Assembly (NCBI GenBank): GCA_024036415.1
Contig: JAMWET010003878.1
Coordinates: 276,001-340,000 of the forward strand
From: Prochilodus magdalenae
Lineage: Eukaryota > Chordata > Actinopteri > Characiformes > Prochilodontidae
Direction: 5' to 3'
Length of the DNA stretch: 64,000 nucleotides
Shown: in pieces, positions 37,121 through 50,262 of the stretch
Layout: the number at the start of each line of letters is the position of its first letter
Numbering within the stretch: the stretch's first letter is position 1
Translations under genes and position numbers: made by a program
Notes under the pieces: generated by a model
Told to the model about the DNA's origin: nothing
The model's database searches: none
The model's input: the letters and a program-made list of their open reading frames with translations, nothing else

Positions 37121-40100
37121 TGCCGAAGACGGAGGACACCACAAAATTATTCTGAAGAGCAGGAGACACACGGTGGCTCTGCGACCTTTAACTGCACTTC
37201 CTTAGCTGAATCTCATCCAATTAGAGCACTGTATATTTTCCCTAATAGCGGCTGATGAGGCAGGGCGTATGAGGCAGCACGCCCGGCCCGGCGTTGTTAT
37301 GCAGCGGGATGGCTGCTTAGCAGCAGAGGAGCGCTGGGGGATAAGTGAGCAGAGAGCTTTAATTTGATAGGGTTAGAATCCTGCAGGCTCTGGGGTCGCA
37401 GGTCATCAGGAGCTCGTCTCACACTGAATATGAAGAAATCAGAAGTAAATTGCTTACATCTGCTGCCAGTGGCTGGGGCTAGCTGTGATTGGCTCCTGGA
37501 GGTGGGCCCCATCTCACATGGGCGAAGCAAAGGGGCCTGGGTGTAAAGAAAGCTTGTAATTGGAGTAATTCGGTATTAATAGATGTTAAAAATCACCCTC
37601 CACACAGCTGCTTTGGAACGCCAAGCCTTTCTGCATAGCTTCTGGAGTATTTTTTTATTTTCCCCAATCACTTACATGGTTATCGATTATGACCTGTTCT
37701 GTTTGAGATATATGTATATATATATTGTTTATGGAAGGAAATTGAAGTGATTTGTAAGCATCCTTGTGATATGATAAATTATGGTAATATGATTAATAAA
37801 TAAATACATTACTATATGATAAATCACATCAACATCACAGGAGCTCTTATGATGATGTACTGTAATCATATATTTATGTCATTGTAGTTGCATTGTAAGA
37901 AATATACACATTTACCCTCATGTAGTGTCATTCTAACATGAACCATGAACCCTGTCAAATCCCTGGGCTGCCTGTCACTCGTATACGTCTGTCTCTATAG
38001 CCCTCTCATTGGGACTGTTTCCAATGGAAAATTAAACAGGCTGTGAATTATCTCAAATGTTCTGGCAAATGACACTCCATTGGAAGGTCTTTGTCACCAA
38101 TTATGTGTCCATTAAAAAACAGTCAATCAGTCAATGTGCAAATAGCTAATCCTCAGGGGGCTCAGTCATTGACAGGGAGCTGTCGATAGTCTATCTGATA
38201 TGATTTAGCTGTTAAGAAAGTAGAAGCTCACCTTAATCTGGCCTCTTTCACAACAAACCACATTCATTCCTTATCCTGAATAACTTCAGCAAACAAGTCA
38301 AATTTATTTAAATAACTCAGCGTTGGGAGACATGCAGTATTTTCCCATGTCTTGCTGTGGGTCAGAATTTGAGAGGTCTGTATTACGATTTAAGAGGAAT
38401 GAGTTTATCTAGCCCCCACTCCATTGCCCCACAGCTGTCTACAGAGCAGCTTCGACATTTGACTAAACAAAAACACAAATTGGCTGTCTGGCCAGCTAAT
38501 CTGATTTCCGAAAGAGTTGAAACCGAGACCCTGTTAGCTCCTTCAGATGATAGACTCTAGTATTATGTTCTCACATCGTAACCATGGCTTTAGTGGGTAT
38601 CCTTTTCCCAATCAAAACAAGCGCTCCAAAACATTATTGCATTATGTTACCATTTTGAAACAAATGACTCGAAATGGTCCAGCTTTGCCACAGACAGTAG
38701 TCCTTCCACAAACCCATTAGAGAGTCTTAGTCAGGCTGTTGTGTGTGCATGTGTGTGCTGCTTGTGAAGCCCGCCCCTCCATCACCTCTCGTTGCACCAG
38801 ATTCATTGACAGCGCCTTTGGTTTGCAGGGTTATATGAAATATTCCATGTAAATGTGTGGATCAAAACTGATTTCCGCGCACACTCATAAATCACTCAGT
38901 CAGAAATGATGGGCGCCCTATTTATAATTTCTGCCGATTATTTGTAATATTTTTAGCACGCATTATGCTGCAGTGACATCTGTCAACAGTTCCAAGGAGG
39001 GAGAGAGAAAAGAGCGACAGAGGAAGAATATGAAGAAAAAGGCAAATGATGGATCTAATATTGGTTACTGCTTTCAAGTTTCCCCTCTTTAACAGACTAG
39101 TTGTCACCACCGGCTTCCCGTTGTCTGCAAAGAAGCCCTTGCCTATACGTTTCCCAGCTTGAGACGCAGGCTTAAAGGTGTATTAAAATGCATGTTAGCA
39201 GTGTAAGGAATATTTTTGTCTACCGTTTACGAAAATCTACTGCTACTATTTTTAGCTCTGTGACATAGTGTGGTCCATTTTTATAGCTATATTACACTGT
39301 ATCAGGAACTACACAAGCAAGTCCGCCTGAGATTACTTAACTCTAGGCAAGCGTGTGATGATTTAGACATGTAGATAGCTGATACTAATTTGTTGTACGT
39401 AAGCTGTCATTACTCGTTAGCTGCATTAGCCCTGTGATTGCCTTATGAAACCAAACAAGAGGGAAACTTCAGACGCTAAGCCCCTCTCTGCTTGACTGAC
39501 TTCATGTGTGTTAAAAAGGAATTCACGTGATTTGTAAATATTGTGTTAGCTCTTCCTGCCTAGGAGTGGGCAGGACACTGACCAACTCCATGTTTCATTA
39601 CAAAAGCAACATTATTAGTACTGCTTAATTGGATACAGTGCAGCATACAGTTTTCTGTGTTGAATAGTGTATGTTGCAGTGTATTTCCCAGCCCAAGTTC
39701 CACCACCACCAGACTTTCTTTATTTGAAATGGTTCAGGATAGTGACCAGTTATGATTTGAATTCATTGCACATTGTGAGTCTCCGCCTACTGTCAGTAGC
39801 CTTTGATTATTGGATTTTCCTTTCATCTCTTGAAGCACTGTATGCTAAGCAGTCTCTGTCCTGTCTGTGACTGGTTTTCTAGAGCTGCCAAATTATGGAG
39901 CTTGAATCAGTAGAACATACTATTAGTTTTACATTACGTTACTGTATGCGAGTTGAGCAACACACTGAAATGATTGTACTGAGGATAAGTGACAGGTGGA
40001 ATTGATACCCCAGGGAAAGGCGTTCAGAAGGAAGCGGATTAAATAAATTAGTCACATCCCTCAAAGTAAGGCTACCTTTTTGACACTGCTTTAAAAGCAC

Positions 40101-43100
40101 AATTTGCACCCAACGTTCGCCTAGACGCGGATAATACAAATCCCTCTGATTATGAGAACTTTTTAGTCAAATTCTGCTCTTCAAAACTATATGTGTATAT
40201 ATATATATATTTTGCTCTTTGTGCTTTAGTTATTCCCCATCTGTCAGAATAAAGTTCTTACACTTAAAGCAATGGAGAAGCATCCTGGAACTTTGATTAG
40301 TATTTCTGTCATTTCTCCTCGCTGACCTCCTTGCTTATGTTTTGGGAAGGAAGAAAGAAACATCATAATTTCAAAAGCGGCTGTCGTGGGTGATTTGTGT
40401 GTGCGGCAGCTGAGCCTTAAACATTAGGACTTGGTAATAGGAATATCAGAAGGTCAGGTGGGGTCAGGCAGTCTTCCTCTACAGGAAATGAGCTTTCGGT
40501 GTGCTGTGTTCCCAAAGTAATGAGCAACGCCGCTCTGTTTAATCTTTGCTAATATTGTTATAATAGCTGGATGAATTATTAAAAACAAACAAATATGGCT
40601 ACATATTCTGTGGACCACACCGGCGAATGGTGCATCACACTAATGTCCAGCCAGTGTGGGTGTAGTTTAACTCTGATCGCAGAACCCATGTCCACTTAAC
40701 AGCCAGCTCATTACAGATAGCTACAGTAGCGTCTGCTGACCCTCTAAGTGCCCTAACACAACCCTAAAGCCAGTTAGGGTTTTTTTTAAGTTATGGCTTT
40801 TTAGCAGATTTTTCCCCCATGCCCTCCAAATGGATTGCTGTGTACAGTTTTTAATCAGTTTCTCCTCTTTCCGGATGCGAAGGTTATCATTTTCATATGG
40901 TGTATATTGGAGGTGTTTTAATAAAGGCTATGAATATCAAGTCATAATATGCAAATATATTCCCCATATTGTGGCCTCATGTGAGTGGCGTGATTGGTTG
41001 GTGGGGGACAAATTGTCCTCGGCCAGGATGTTTGGCGACTCAGCAGAAGCTACTGCTGATGTGGGTAATAGCCTCTGTCCCAAATTTCCATGATAAAGGT
41101 GGGCATGAAGATGTAAAAGGAGGAAGAAGAATAGCTGGAGAAATGAAGAGGCCCTTTCTGCCTCGCATATTTCCTTTTGCACGCACTGAACGCAGCACCG
41201 GACACACTTAATGCCAAAATCACAAATGAACAAATGCGAGTGTTTTGTCAATAGCGTGTAAATAGTTATTCATATGATGCTAATTCCTCCCGCTCGTTTC
41301 CATCACGTCATTCCACTCTGGAAAATTGCAATTAAGTTTGGGGAGATAAAAAAGAGAGACAGAGAGAACAAGCGGGAGAGAGAGAGAGGAACACCAGACA
41401 TGCCAACTGCTCTGCATTTCAAGGCTTGATTGGACTATCAGCTAGTCAGTATGCCGCCATGGGTTTCATCGCTGTTAATTGATCCTTTCTTTAATTAATG
41501 TGGAAAGAGAAAGACCGTAGCCTCGTCCTGTCTGCCTGTCCTCCCTGTTGTCCATCTAAACAGAATAAGAAGCCTGAGACCTCCGGAAGAAACTCAAAGC
41601 TTAAGCCTCTATCATGGATTATTATGGGCTATTTTTGATGCACCTTTCCAAAGACGTGTGCTATAGATTGTCTGGCTTCATTAGCTAGACCTTCGCTCAC
41701 TAGTTTTTAATTTACATGGAGTGGCCTTATGCCTTTAATAAGCATGCGTGGGTTAATGTAACACCAAGCTCGAGAGTCACACACTCTCCCTTTCTCTCTC
41801 CCTCCCATATCCGCAGTGCGTTGTTTAGCCCACATACACCATGTGAACAAGGCACTGAGATTTTTATGTTTGCTGTAGCATAGCACAACATCCTCTCTGT
41901 TTCTTTTTCACTGTGCGGGGTCCTGCGTATGAACCATGAAGGTAATTACACCAGCCCGAGATTGCAGAACAAGTTAAACCTGTGGGTGAACACAATGGTT
42001 TTTCAGGGACACCCTTACAACTTAGGAGTAAGCAGTTATGTGGGGTCAGAAAACTACAAATGATCTTTTACCTTAGGGTGGAGGACATATGCTTCAGATA
42101 TGGGCACCATGGGATGTGCCATTGTTTTCCATGTCTTAAATATATCAGTTATATTGGATTTTTATAAGATTCTTTTATTAGAAATATTTTTTCAGGTACA
42201 GGTGCATATAACTATATATATATGGTGCAGGTATAGTATATAGTTATTTGAACTTTATGGTATTATGAATTTCTTGCCATAGACTTTCCCCTCATCCTTA
42301 TTCCCTTGATTATTCATCAGAGGTGTGAAATGCCATCTTAGCACTTGACTTTTCCCACTGAATGAGTAACTTCATTTTCTTTGATTGCTTTAAAAGTTAC
42401 TAAAGGATAAGCTTTTTCTTCCCTGCGACAAGGGCAAGAAATGAAGGGATGGCAGCTGAAGACTGAACATGTAAGTATCTGTTTCTGTCTAATTAAATCT
42501 GAGAAGGAGGCTCATTCCTGCTCTGTCAAGCAGTGCATGCAAACGCAGGAGGCTCCTTTTGTGGGGACACACTGCCACCTATAGTCAGAATTAAATACAG
42601 CCATCAATCTCTAGTCTAGTTTAGCAGTTTATTGTAGGGTCAACCTGATGTTTACAGAAACATGATTTAAAATATTGAAAGTGGGAGGAAAACGGAGAAA
42701 CTAGAAGTTAGTTTATTTTTTGTTTTTTGTTTTTTGTTTGTTTCCCTTTTTGTCTTTTAAAAACGTTTTTGCCAAAATGATTCATGTGTAGCTACCAAAT
42801 AAATATACATAAATTAACTTCATGCTGAACTTTGGACACTTGTTTACCTCATTTTCTCGGGTTGTACTTATTGACGAAAGGATATTTCCATCAGCCTCTT
42901 TTCATCAGGAAAATAAATAGATTGATGAGAGTGGAGAACAGCTGCAGAAGACAGAGGACTATTGAGAATACCCTTATTTATCTTGCGGCGTCTTCCAAGG
43001 ATGTGGTCAGCTCATCAGGCCTGTAATAAGTTTGAAAAAGTCTTGAGTATGTTGTTGTAGCTAGAGGACAGAGACGGGAGAGAGAGGGAAAAAAGCCAAA

Positions 43101-43702
43101 GTATGTTTCCAGATCTTTCTCCTCCCACGGCCTGAGCAGTGGCTGTGAGGAAGTCTTGGCCAGGCCACCTACGCACATCTCATCCTTACTGCTGCTCCAC
43201 CGTCACTCCTTTATTTATTTACTGATCTATTTTAGATCGCCCAGACTAGCAGCCCCACAGCTCACATCCAGCTGTCCAGGTATTGAAGGAACGTCAGACT
43301 TTTGATGGCTTTATTAGATCAGCTTTCGTCTTCACACTGGGTTGTTGGCCTAAATGCTATTTGCATACAAACGTTAGCATGCAGTTTTAGGTCATCATCA
43401 AGCTACTGCTTAACTACAAAACCTGACAAGTATATCTCATAGTCTATGCTTTTTGTTGTTTGGATATTTTCCAGCAAACTTTTCCCCATGTTGCTGTGGC
43501 CAGGTGCAGTGTGTGTTAACACTGTTAAGTCACCTCAGATGTCATGCATCAGTCCTTCACAGTGCTCTTTTTTGACTTTCACTTATTGAATACAGCCTTT
43601 TCAAGTGTCCATAACTTAAGTTAACTGTGCCACCTCATGCTGATCTCAGTAATCTAAATATACATGTACATGTAAATAAAATAGTCAGGATGAATATTAG
43701 AA
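37121..43702. other. intergenic, no gene recognised
   Basis: A 6.6-kb block with no credible exon or transposon. Short (TA)n runs are at 37711-37725 and 40193-40210. A (TTTTTTG)n-like run is at 42716-42745. Purine-rich (GA) text is at 41350-41392. POU octamers lie near 40949 and 43360. Confidence 0.55.

Positions 43703-43771
<69 letters not shown>
43703..43771 (+). repeat. (ATT)n microsatellite
   Basis: About 23 uninterrupted ATT/TTA units. Confidence 0.97.
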
Positions 43772-43772
<1 letters not shown>

Positions 43773-46700
43773 CTCTGGACACAATATATCAGAATAGATA
43801 GTTATATATTAGAATCAGACTTTCCACCTCTAAACAACTCTTGCTTCTGTTATCGCTCTGTAACAAGTTCTGCTGAAGTGTGATGCCACACTCCAGCTGC
43901 TGCTGTATGGGCTCCTCTACTCTCTGTGTGCTGTCAGTGGTGCTCTATAGCAGAGCAGTGCTTACTGACCCTGACTCCCTGACCCGTTTTCCACCGTGCA
44001 TGGCTGCCGGCGCCTCTCCCCACACCCCCTCTGCCCTGTCGGCTTGATCAGGGACCTGCCTTGGCCCTGCCTGGCCATACAAGCAGGCTCATCTTTGATT
44101 GGGTTACTTGATTATGCGCTCCGTTTTAAGGCCTTCTGTTTCTGCGCTGCTTGAATGTCCCTCCGGGTCAGGAATGAGGAAATAACAACGGCACCTTCAC
44201 TTTTAATGTTAGGCCTGCACTCTGCTATTATCCTGTCTAATTTTGCCCATGAACAGCCCTGTAAGATACACATAGAGGACATGAAAATGTGAAAGAGATG
44301 TGCTGTCCTTTACTGATTGTTCAGTTCTACTGACTTCCATTTGTATGTTGAACTGGCAGACAAAGCTGGGTTGATGAGAGGGACAAGTGCTTTACGGAAG
44401 CTCAAAAGAAGCATCAGCGTTCCACAATAATGTTCACGTTTGTACAAAATGTATGTAGTCTGTCAGGTTATTTTGGTTGCAGACCATCTTTCTATCCCTG
44501 TTGAGTGCTTTCTGACCCCTTCTGCTTAGGAGAAATCAGCCCCCAATGGTAATGATGCTGGTAATTTTGATAATTATAATAACAGCAGCAAAGCCAGCTC
44601 ATATCAGCCAGGGACTCTTACCCCGGCACAGGTCCCAAAAGCAGGAGCCCTTATCGGACGCAAAAGAGCAGCCGCAAGCTCCCCGCAAAGCACCTTGCAG
44701 ATAGTGAGGTGGCCTACACACTCCATGCTCTTAATTCCCTCTGACAGTCTGGGGCTGCTTGCCTACCTGGTTAAGCCGTGGCTTTCTCAAATTGTGTGCG
44801 CTTATAAACTGACAAAGGGGAATATCGCAGCGGCCAGCCGAAGGGAAGCGCAGAGAGCTCTTTAACTTTGACTGACAGCTCTTGTCAGCACAGCTCTGTG
44901 GGTAAGAGGGACCTGCTCAGGCCCTGGCGGAGTGCGTTCTCCAAGCTAAGGCGCAGAGGCGGCGTCGTAATTAAATGGAGGGGGAGGGAAGCCTGAAAAA
45001 AAAAAACACCAAACACAATTAACAGCTAGCATTTTAGCAAGGAGAGATTATTTACCCAGGCCTGTCCGACAGGGATGGATACACACACACACTAACACAC
45101 AAGTCTGTCCTGAGAGCTGCACACTGGCCCTTCAGACAGTCCGTGTCCAAACGAACCAGTCCAATTAAAGTTAAAGAGTTTCTGCTCAGCCAGTAGCGGG
45201 CAATGTCCCCCTGTCCAGCAGTGACTTTACTCTGGATGCCATTGACTAAAGACAAATGAACTCCAAGTTAATAGATAATTTGGTGATCAGTTTAGCATCG
45301 TGTCAGTTTCCATCCACAATCAATCAAAAATGAAAGGACAGTCTTGTCAGAAGTTTGAGGACCTCTCACCCTCTTTTAAATTTGGGACTTTCTCTGTTAT
45401 TTTTCAAGTAAATGAGGAAAAATAAAAATAGCTATGTACTAATACATAGCTACTCATGATCATCATCAGGTGTATTTTACATGGTGTGAAAAGCAGGTTT
45501 TGCCTGAACAATGCTTTGTTAGTTGTTAAAAGCACATTTTGAAAGTATTTTTGCCCAAAATTGTTTTGAACACCTGCAATGTTTCTGATGACTGCTGACA
45601 TCACAAGATTGTAAAATGTGAGGTCTTGTATTTATCACAGGCTGCTATTATCACTGTTGTTAAGAACGTTTGCACAAATGATGAACAATAAGTAATTGGT
45701 CTTTAAGATAGGGAACACAACCAATGCTGTAATAAAGCAAAAGTTAGGAGTCCCCAAACTTTTGATGGTGTGTGTGTATGCATGTGTGTGTGTGGGGTGG
45801 GTATCTGAGAGTGATTCTTCAGGCCATGCTTGCATAAATCCCTGGTCCTCAGCCATCTACATGGGAGGTGTGTTATTGAGGGGCCGCGGGCATGGAGCTT
45901 CTGATTGAGACTGCTGACGGCGGGACAAAAGCGGCGCAGGCTCACGACTGAGACTTTCACCAAGGCACAGGCCCCGCAGGCAACGCAGGGCGCAGAATGA
46001 AGCCGCGCGGCAGGCTAAAGAACGGCCCTTTCACTTTGGAGAAGGCGAATCAAATAGAAGCCCAGGCGCAGGGTCCCCGGGTCACCAAGCAGGTGGGCGA
46101 GAGAGCGAGCGAGAATAGGAGAATGAGGAAAAATAGAGCAGACGAGTGGGAGAACGTCACATCTGGGCTGAATTAGAAAGGAGCGTGTGAGGATGTGACA
46201 GGCAGATATGCTTTCTAAAGTAAGTCCAGGTTAGTGAAGCAGCAGGGGGTTCCAGATGAGAGTGATTAAGGAGCCAGGCTTTGAGGGGCAGGTGCCCGTC
46301 CACAAAGGGGGGAAAAAAAGTCCCCCAAGTCTCTAATTCTGTGAGCAATACTGCTCACGTCACTGAAAATCATTCCGCGATGGGCTTATAACCAGTGAAA
46401 GCGATAGTCCTGCTACAAATCAGATTTACATAGTTTTCCTCTTACCCGAAATGTTGTCAATCAGCTGAGACGTGTTTGATACGTTGAACTGCTTAGTTTT
46501 AAACTGGAGCTATCAGGTTAAAGTGGAGAAGTGTAATGTAGTTGTAGCATATACACCAGTGGGCGCTGTGTAAATTGCATGCCGTGTTTTAGGCCATGTC
46601 AAGTTATTCTTTTCTAAAGGAGTTTTAAAGACACATATGCATGAAAGGGAACAGCGGTACAGACAACATTGGGGCTTAAAGATGAAGGTACTGTGGTTTT

Positions 46701-46864
46701 TACTGATTGTTTTGGCCTGTTCAGAGTCCAGATATAAACCCTATAGAGATTATTTCTTCATGTTAATGTTGATGCTACTATGTGATATAACCAGTGCTCC
46801 TATTAACTCCTCATAGATAGTCTGCAATTTACCCACAAAACTTTACTTTTCAAAGAAGCTGTTG
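43772..46864. other. intergenic, with CpG-containing patches
   Basis: No credible exon. 44640-45000 and 45880-46140 are richer in GC and CpG than their surroundings. TGACAG...TGTCA at 44873-44887 is a split TALE-type pair. ACACCAGTGGGCGC at 46553-46566 differs from the CTCF core CCACCAGGGGGCGC at two positions. All are motif matches only. Confidence 0.45.
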
Positions 46865-47122
46865 ATTGTTTAGGTAACTACAGTGGTGTGGAAGGTAGTG
46901 CTGTTGCGTCACAGCCAGTAGATTGTGAAATTGATTTCATTCTGGGGCATCCAGGGTCCTTTCTGTGTGGAGTTTACATGTTCTGTCTGTCTGGGTTTTT
47001 TTCCGAGTCACTGCAGTGGATCTGCAACCATTCCAAGGTGTATCCGGCTTCTGCCCATTGAACGCTGGGATAGGTTCCAAGAATCCACGACCCAGAAGGG
47101 TAAAGTGGTTTAGAAGATGGGT
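46865..47122 (+). repeat. tRNA-like SINE/LINE-tail repeat, most complete copy here
   Basis: Shows both ends of the fish repeat. The head contains GTAGTGCTGTTGCGTCACAG and GGGTCCTTTCTGTGTGGAG, TTTACATGTTCTGTCTGTC. The tail contains CTGCCCATTGAACGCTGGGA, TAGGTTCC and AAGGGTAAAGTGGTTTAGAA. The usual middle part is deleted. The head (GTGGTGTGG...GTCACAGC) resembles the start of tRNA-derived SINEs, while the tail is shared with the copies at 5396 and 20807. Confidence 0.75.
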
Positions 47123-48994
47123 GAGATTGTTTGTTAACTTTAATCATAGGCAAAGGTGTCGTGTACTAAGTCACTTTTTTATCTGTTTGTTTAATGATTT
47201 GTTGACCATTAAAAGCCGAGGGTTTTGCCATTTTGGGCATTTTTTATAAACCTATTTTTATAATCTTGTCTATTTGAGTTTACTTTACAAGAAATGATTT
47301 GACGCAAGTACGAGATGAATTGGGCATGTGGTTTGCTTCTGGTCATATACATTTTCCATTACTGACTGGCTATGCTGGCCTCAAAGCACCAATGCAAGCC
47401 AAAAAAATTAAACCCCAGACACTGAATATGTCTTTACTGACTTGCACTTTGGGGGGACGCTCCCAAATGGCACTGTCTAAACTGTCTAAATGTCATCACA
47501 GGTCCTTCCTGTCATTCATTCATTGAATGCACAACTAACAACACATTGAGCTGTCCAGTGTCATGTTTGCATCAGTTCGAATAGAGGAGGTAGCTGACTG
47601 GTGTTCACCAAGAAGTGTATGCTGATGAGTGCTCCTCCATTTGGGTAGCATCCTGCATGATGAGGACAAATCGAGAGAACAGGTGGAATTTCCCATTGGG
47701 TAAACTGATGTAAAGAGAGGGGTAAAAATATAAACTGTGATTGGTCACCAGGCTACCATTTTAAGTGAAGATGTAAAGATGCTACATCAGTTTGCTAGTC
47801 TTTCTGAAGCATTTAGATGTTCTGTATTGTAACTACACTGATACACAATTCTTCCTCTATGCCTGCATCACTACAGCTTTTACTCTCTAGCCCATGTCGT
47901 ACAAATACACAGTAATTTGGGACTTAATGGGATGATACAGACTTCATGCACATATAGAATATTTTCCCAGCTGGTTGTTACACAGTGATTATTGACGAAA
48001 AGGAGCTACTGCAGAAACGTTAATGTTTGCTTGTTAAGAAATCTGCCCTGAGTGATTATTATCACTTGTCACTTACCAGCATATAATGTTTGTGTTTGCT
48101 GAGGAACTGAGATATTTTCATAGAGCGAGAGTTTATTTTAAACTGTTCTTTCCCATTATAGTATGCCATTATGAATTGTGTCACATGAGAAGTTTAATCA
48201 TTCAGAGTGGATTACCTCACCTCACATTACCTCATCGATTAATTGCATTACTTGAAGATCTCTCAACATGAGATTTCTAGGCCTGTTGATTTACTCTCCC
48301 CAGTTTGCGCTTTGCCAGCTGGTAACCCAGAACTGCTCACAAAGACGAAAACTCCTCAAGAAGCCAAGAGTAACAGCATTGTCTTCCTAATAGTCTCATA
48401 ATTCCTCCCTATGGCTCTATTACATTTGGTGTCTACCACTGCTTTTCTCCCAGCTTGTTTCTCTAGTGAAGACTGACACTTTGGATAATTGATTCGCCGC
48501 TACATTAACTAATGTAACAATCAATTACTCTGACTGTTTTTTGGGGGGGAAACAGAGGCATATTAAAGAAGCATTAATGTCAGCAGCTCATAAATAAAAT
48601 GTTTTGGGTGCAACATGAGCTTAATCTGACTAAGCGCTCCGAGCCATTCCTTTCTCTCCTCCTCCCATTCCTTCTTCTATGAGCGGCTGCTAACTTGGCC
48701 AGGCAGCACACTGAAGTGGAAAGTGTTGGTTTCTTGCACTCTGTTTTCTCTTCCATTGCGTCGCATTGCATCCCGCAGCCTGTTAGTGCATGGCCATGAC
48801 GGATGTGAGCTGTAGCGTGCAGCTGCTGGACTGCAGAGTGGGCAGAGGCTCGGACATGCTTTGAGGCCACAGCGTGGGAGTTAGTGCTGTATTTCAACAT
48901 GAATTCAGAGTTGATGGGTAGACTTTTACAAGAACTTGCAAAGCAACATCTTTCTCGCTGCCCTGTATCAGAGCAGTTACTTCCTGGTAGCTGT
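47123..48994. other. intergenic, nothing recognised
   Basis: No credible exon, repeat or motif cluster seen. Confidence 0.55.
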
Positions 48995-49264
48995 TAGGGC
49001 TGCAATAATTAGTTATGACAGTTGATTATACATTTACATGTCAAAACGTCATTTACTCAACAATAGAGCTCTGTAATGCTCTGTAACACAACATTGCAAT
49101 ACACCACATGAAGCATGAAGGGTGTTATGACTTCAGATGAAATTCAGAACGATGAGTGCATTTTGACACCACAAACGTAAAACAGAATATAAGAGTTATA
49201 TTGGTCACTGAGTCATTAAGCAGTAGGTTAATTAATTATACAAGTAATCGTTAGGTATAGCCCT
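48995..49264. mobile_element. hAT-type MITE, decayed
   Basis: The left end TAGGGCTGCAATAATTAG and the right end (reverse complement) AGGGCTATACCTAACGATTA are variants of the common fish hAT terminus TAGGGCTGCAACTAACGATTA. About 270 bp, with AT-rich non-coding content, which is typical of a non-autonomous hAT. The 8-bp target duplications are not recognisable any more. Confidence 0.65.
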
Positions 49265-49794
49265 GATAGACATCGTTATAGATAGATTGGATTCATTTAT
49301 GTGATATTTTGTCACTAATACTCTGCAGTTATGTTGTGCCTCAAGTCGGCAATGATGAAAGAAGTGTGTATCAGAGCTGATTTGCCATTAAAGCAAACTG
49401 GCCACATAGAATGAGGTAAGAGTCTTACTGCTGGGATACTGGAGAGTTTCTCTCAGTGCTTTGTTGAACAATATCCTTTTTACGGGTTGGCACATATATG
49501 TCCACATGACATTGTTCCATGCTATGCTGCCTCAGCTTAAATCAGCCATTCAGATTTTACATACTGGAGACTGAATCTTTCATTCCAGGAACGCTTTTTT
49601 CCATAGATCATTTGCTTTATAAGCTACTTATCATGCAGTGCGGACTCTACCTGTTTGGGCTGTGTTGGGCTAAGTTAAGCCATGAAGAGAGCAGACGAAG
49701 GTGGCTCAATAACAATTTACAAATAACATTAAATGGAAAAATGAACAGATCAATAAATCGGATTTTTTTGTGTGGCTCTTTATTTGTTTTGTGT
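49265..49794. other. intergenic, nothing recognised
   Basis: AT-rich sequence. The frame at 49519-50004 is open mainly because it runs into the (TC)n tract. Confidence 0.55.
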
Positions 49795-49795
49795 G

Positions 49796-49817
49796 TGTCT
49801 CTCTCTGTCTCTCTGTT

Positions 49818-49867
<50 letters not shown>

Positions 49868-49868
49868 C
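49796..49868 (+). repeat. (TC)n microsatellite
   Basis: Interrupted TC repeat (TCTCTGTCTCTC units). It explains the opposed SLSLSL and RERERE reading frames around it. Confidence 0.95.
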
Positions 49869-50224
49869 ACTGGGGAGCAGAAATCCCAAATTATCCAGGG
49901 GTTTATGGGGCGCAGTGCCCCGGAACCCCTCACCCCATAGCGGAGGTAACGTATTCAGTGGCCTGGGGCAAGAGCTGTGGAGAGCGCGGCTGGTTGCATA
50001 CTGATGCTTGAGCAGGGGAGGCAGTAATTGGTGCAGCTGAAGAGAGGGGAGAGGAGGGCACAGCAATGCAAGATGATGCCTTTGTTTCTCTGCCTGTCTG
50101 ACGTCCAGACTCCTCCTCCTTCTGCCATCATCATCCCCCCTTTTGCACACACACCTCTCCTTCACACTCAAACTACTTGCTAATTGGTCTCTTGCTGCCT
50201 GCCTAAAGACCCGTGGACATTCTA

Positions 50225-50227
<3 letters not shown>

Positions 50228-50259
<32 letters not shown>
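50228..50259 (+). repeat. (CT)n microsatellite
   Basis: 16 uninterrupted CT units. Confidence 0.95.

Positions 50260-50262
<3 letters not shown>

Noticed and set aside
49519..50171. 161- and 174-codon opposed frames
   Set aside because: Both run through the (TC)n tract at 49796-49868 and match no family.
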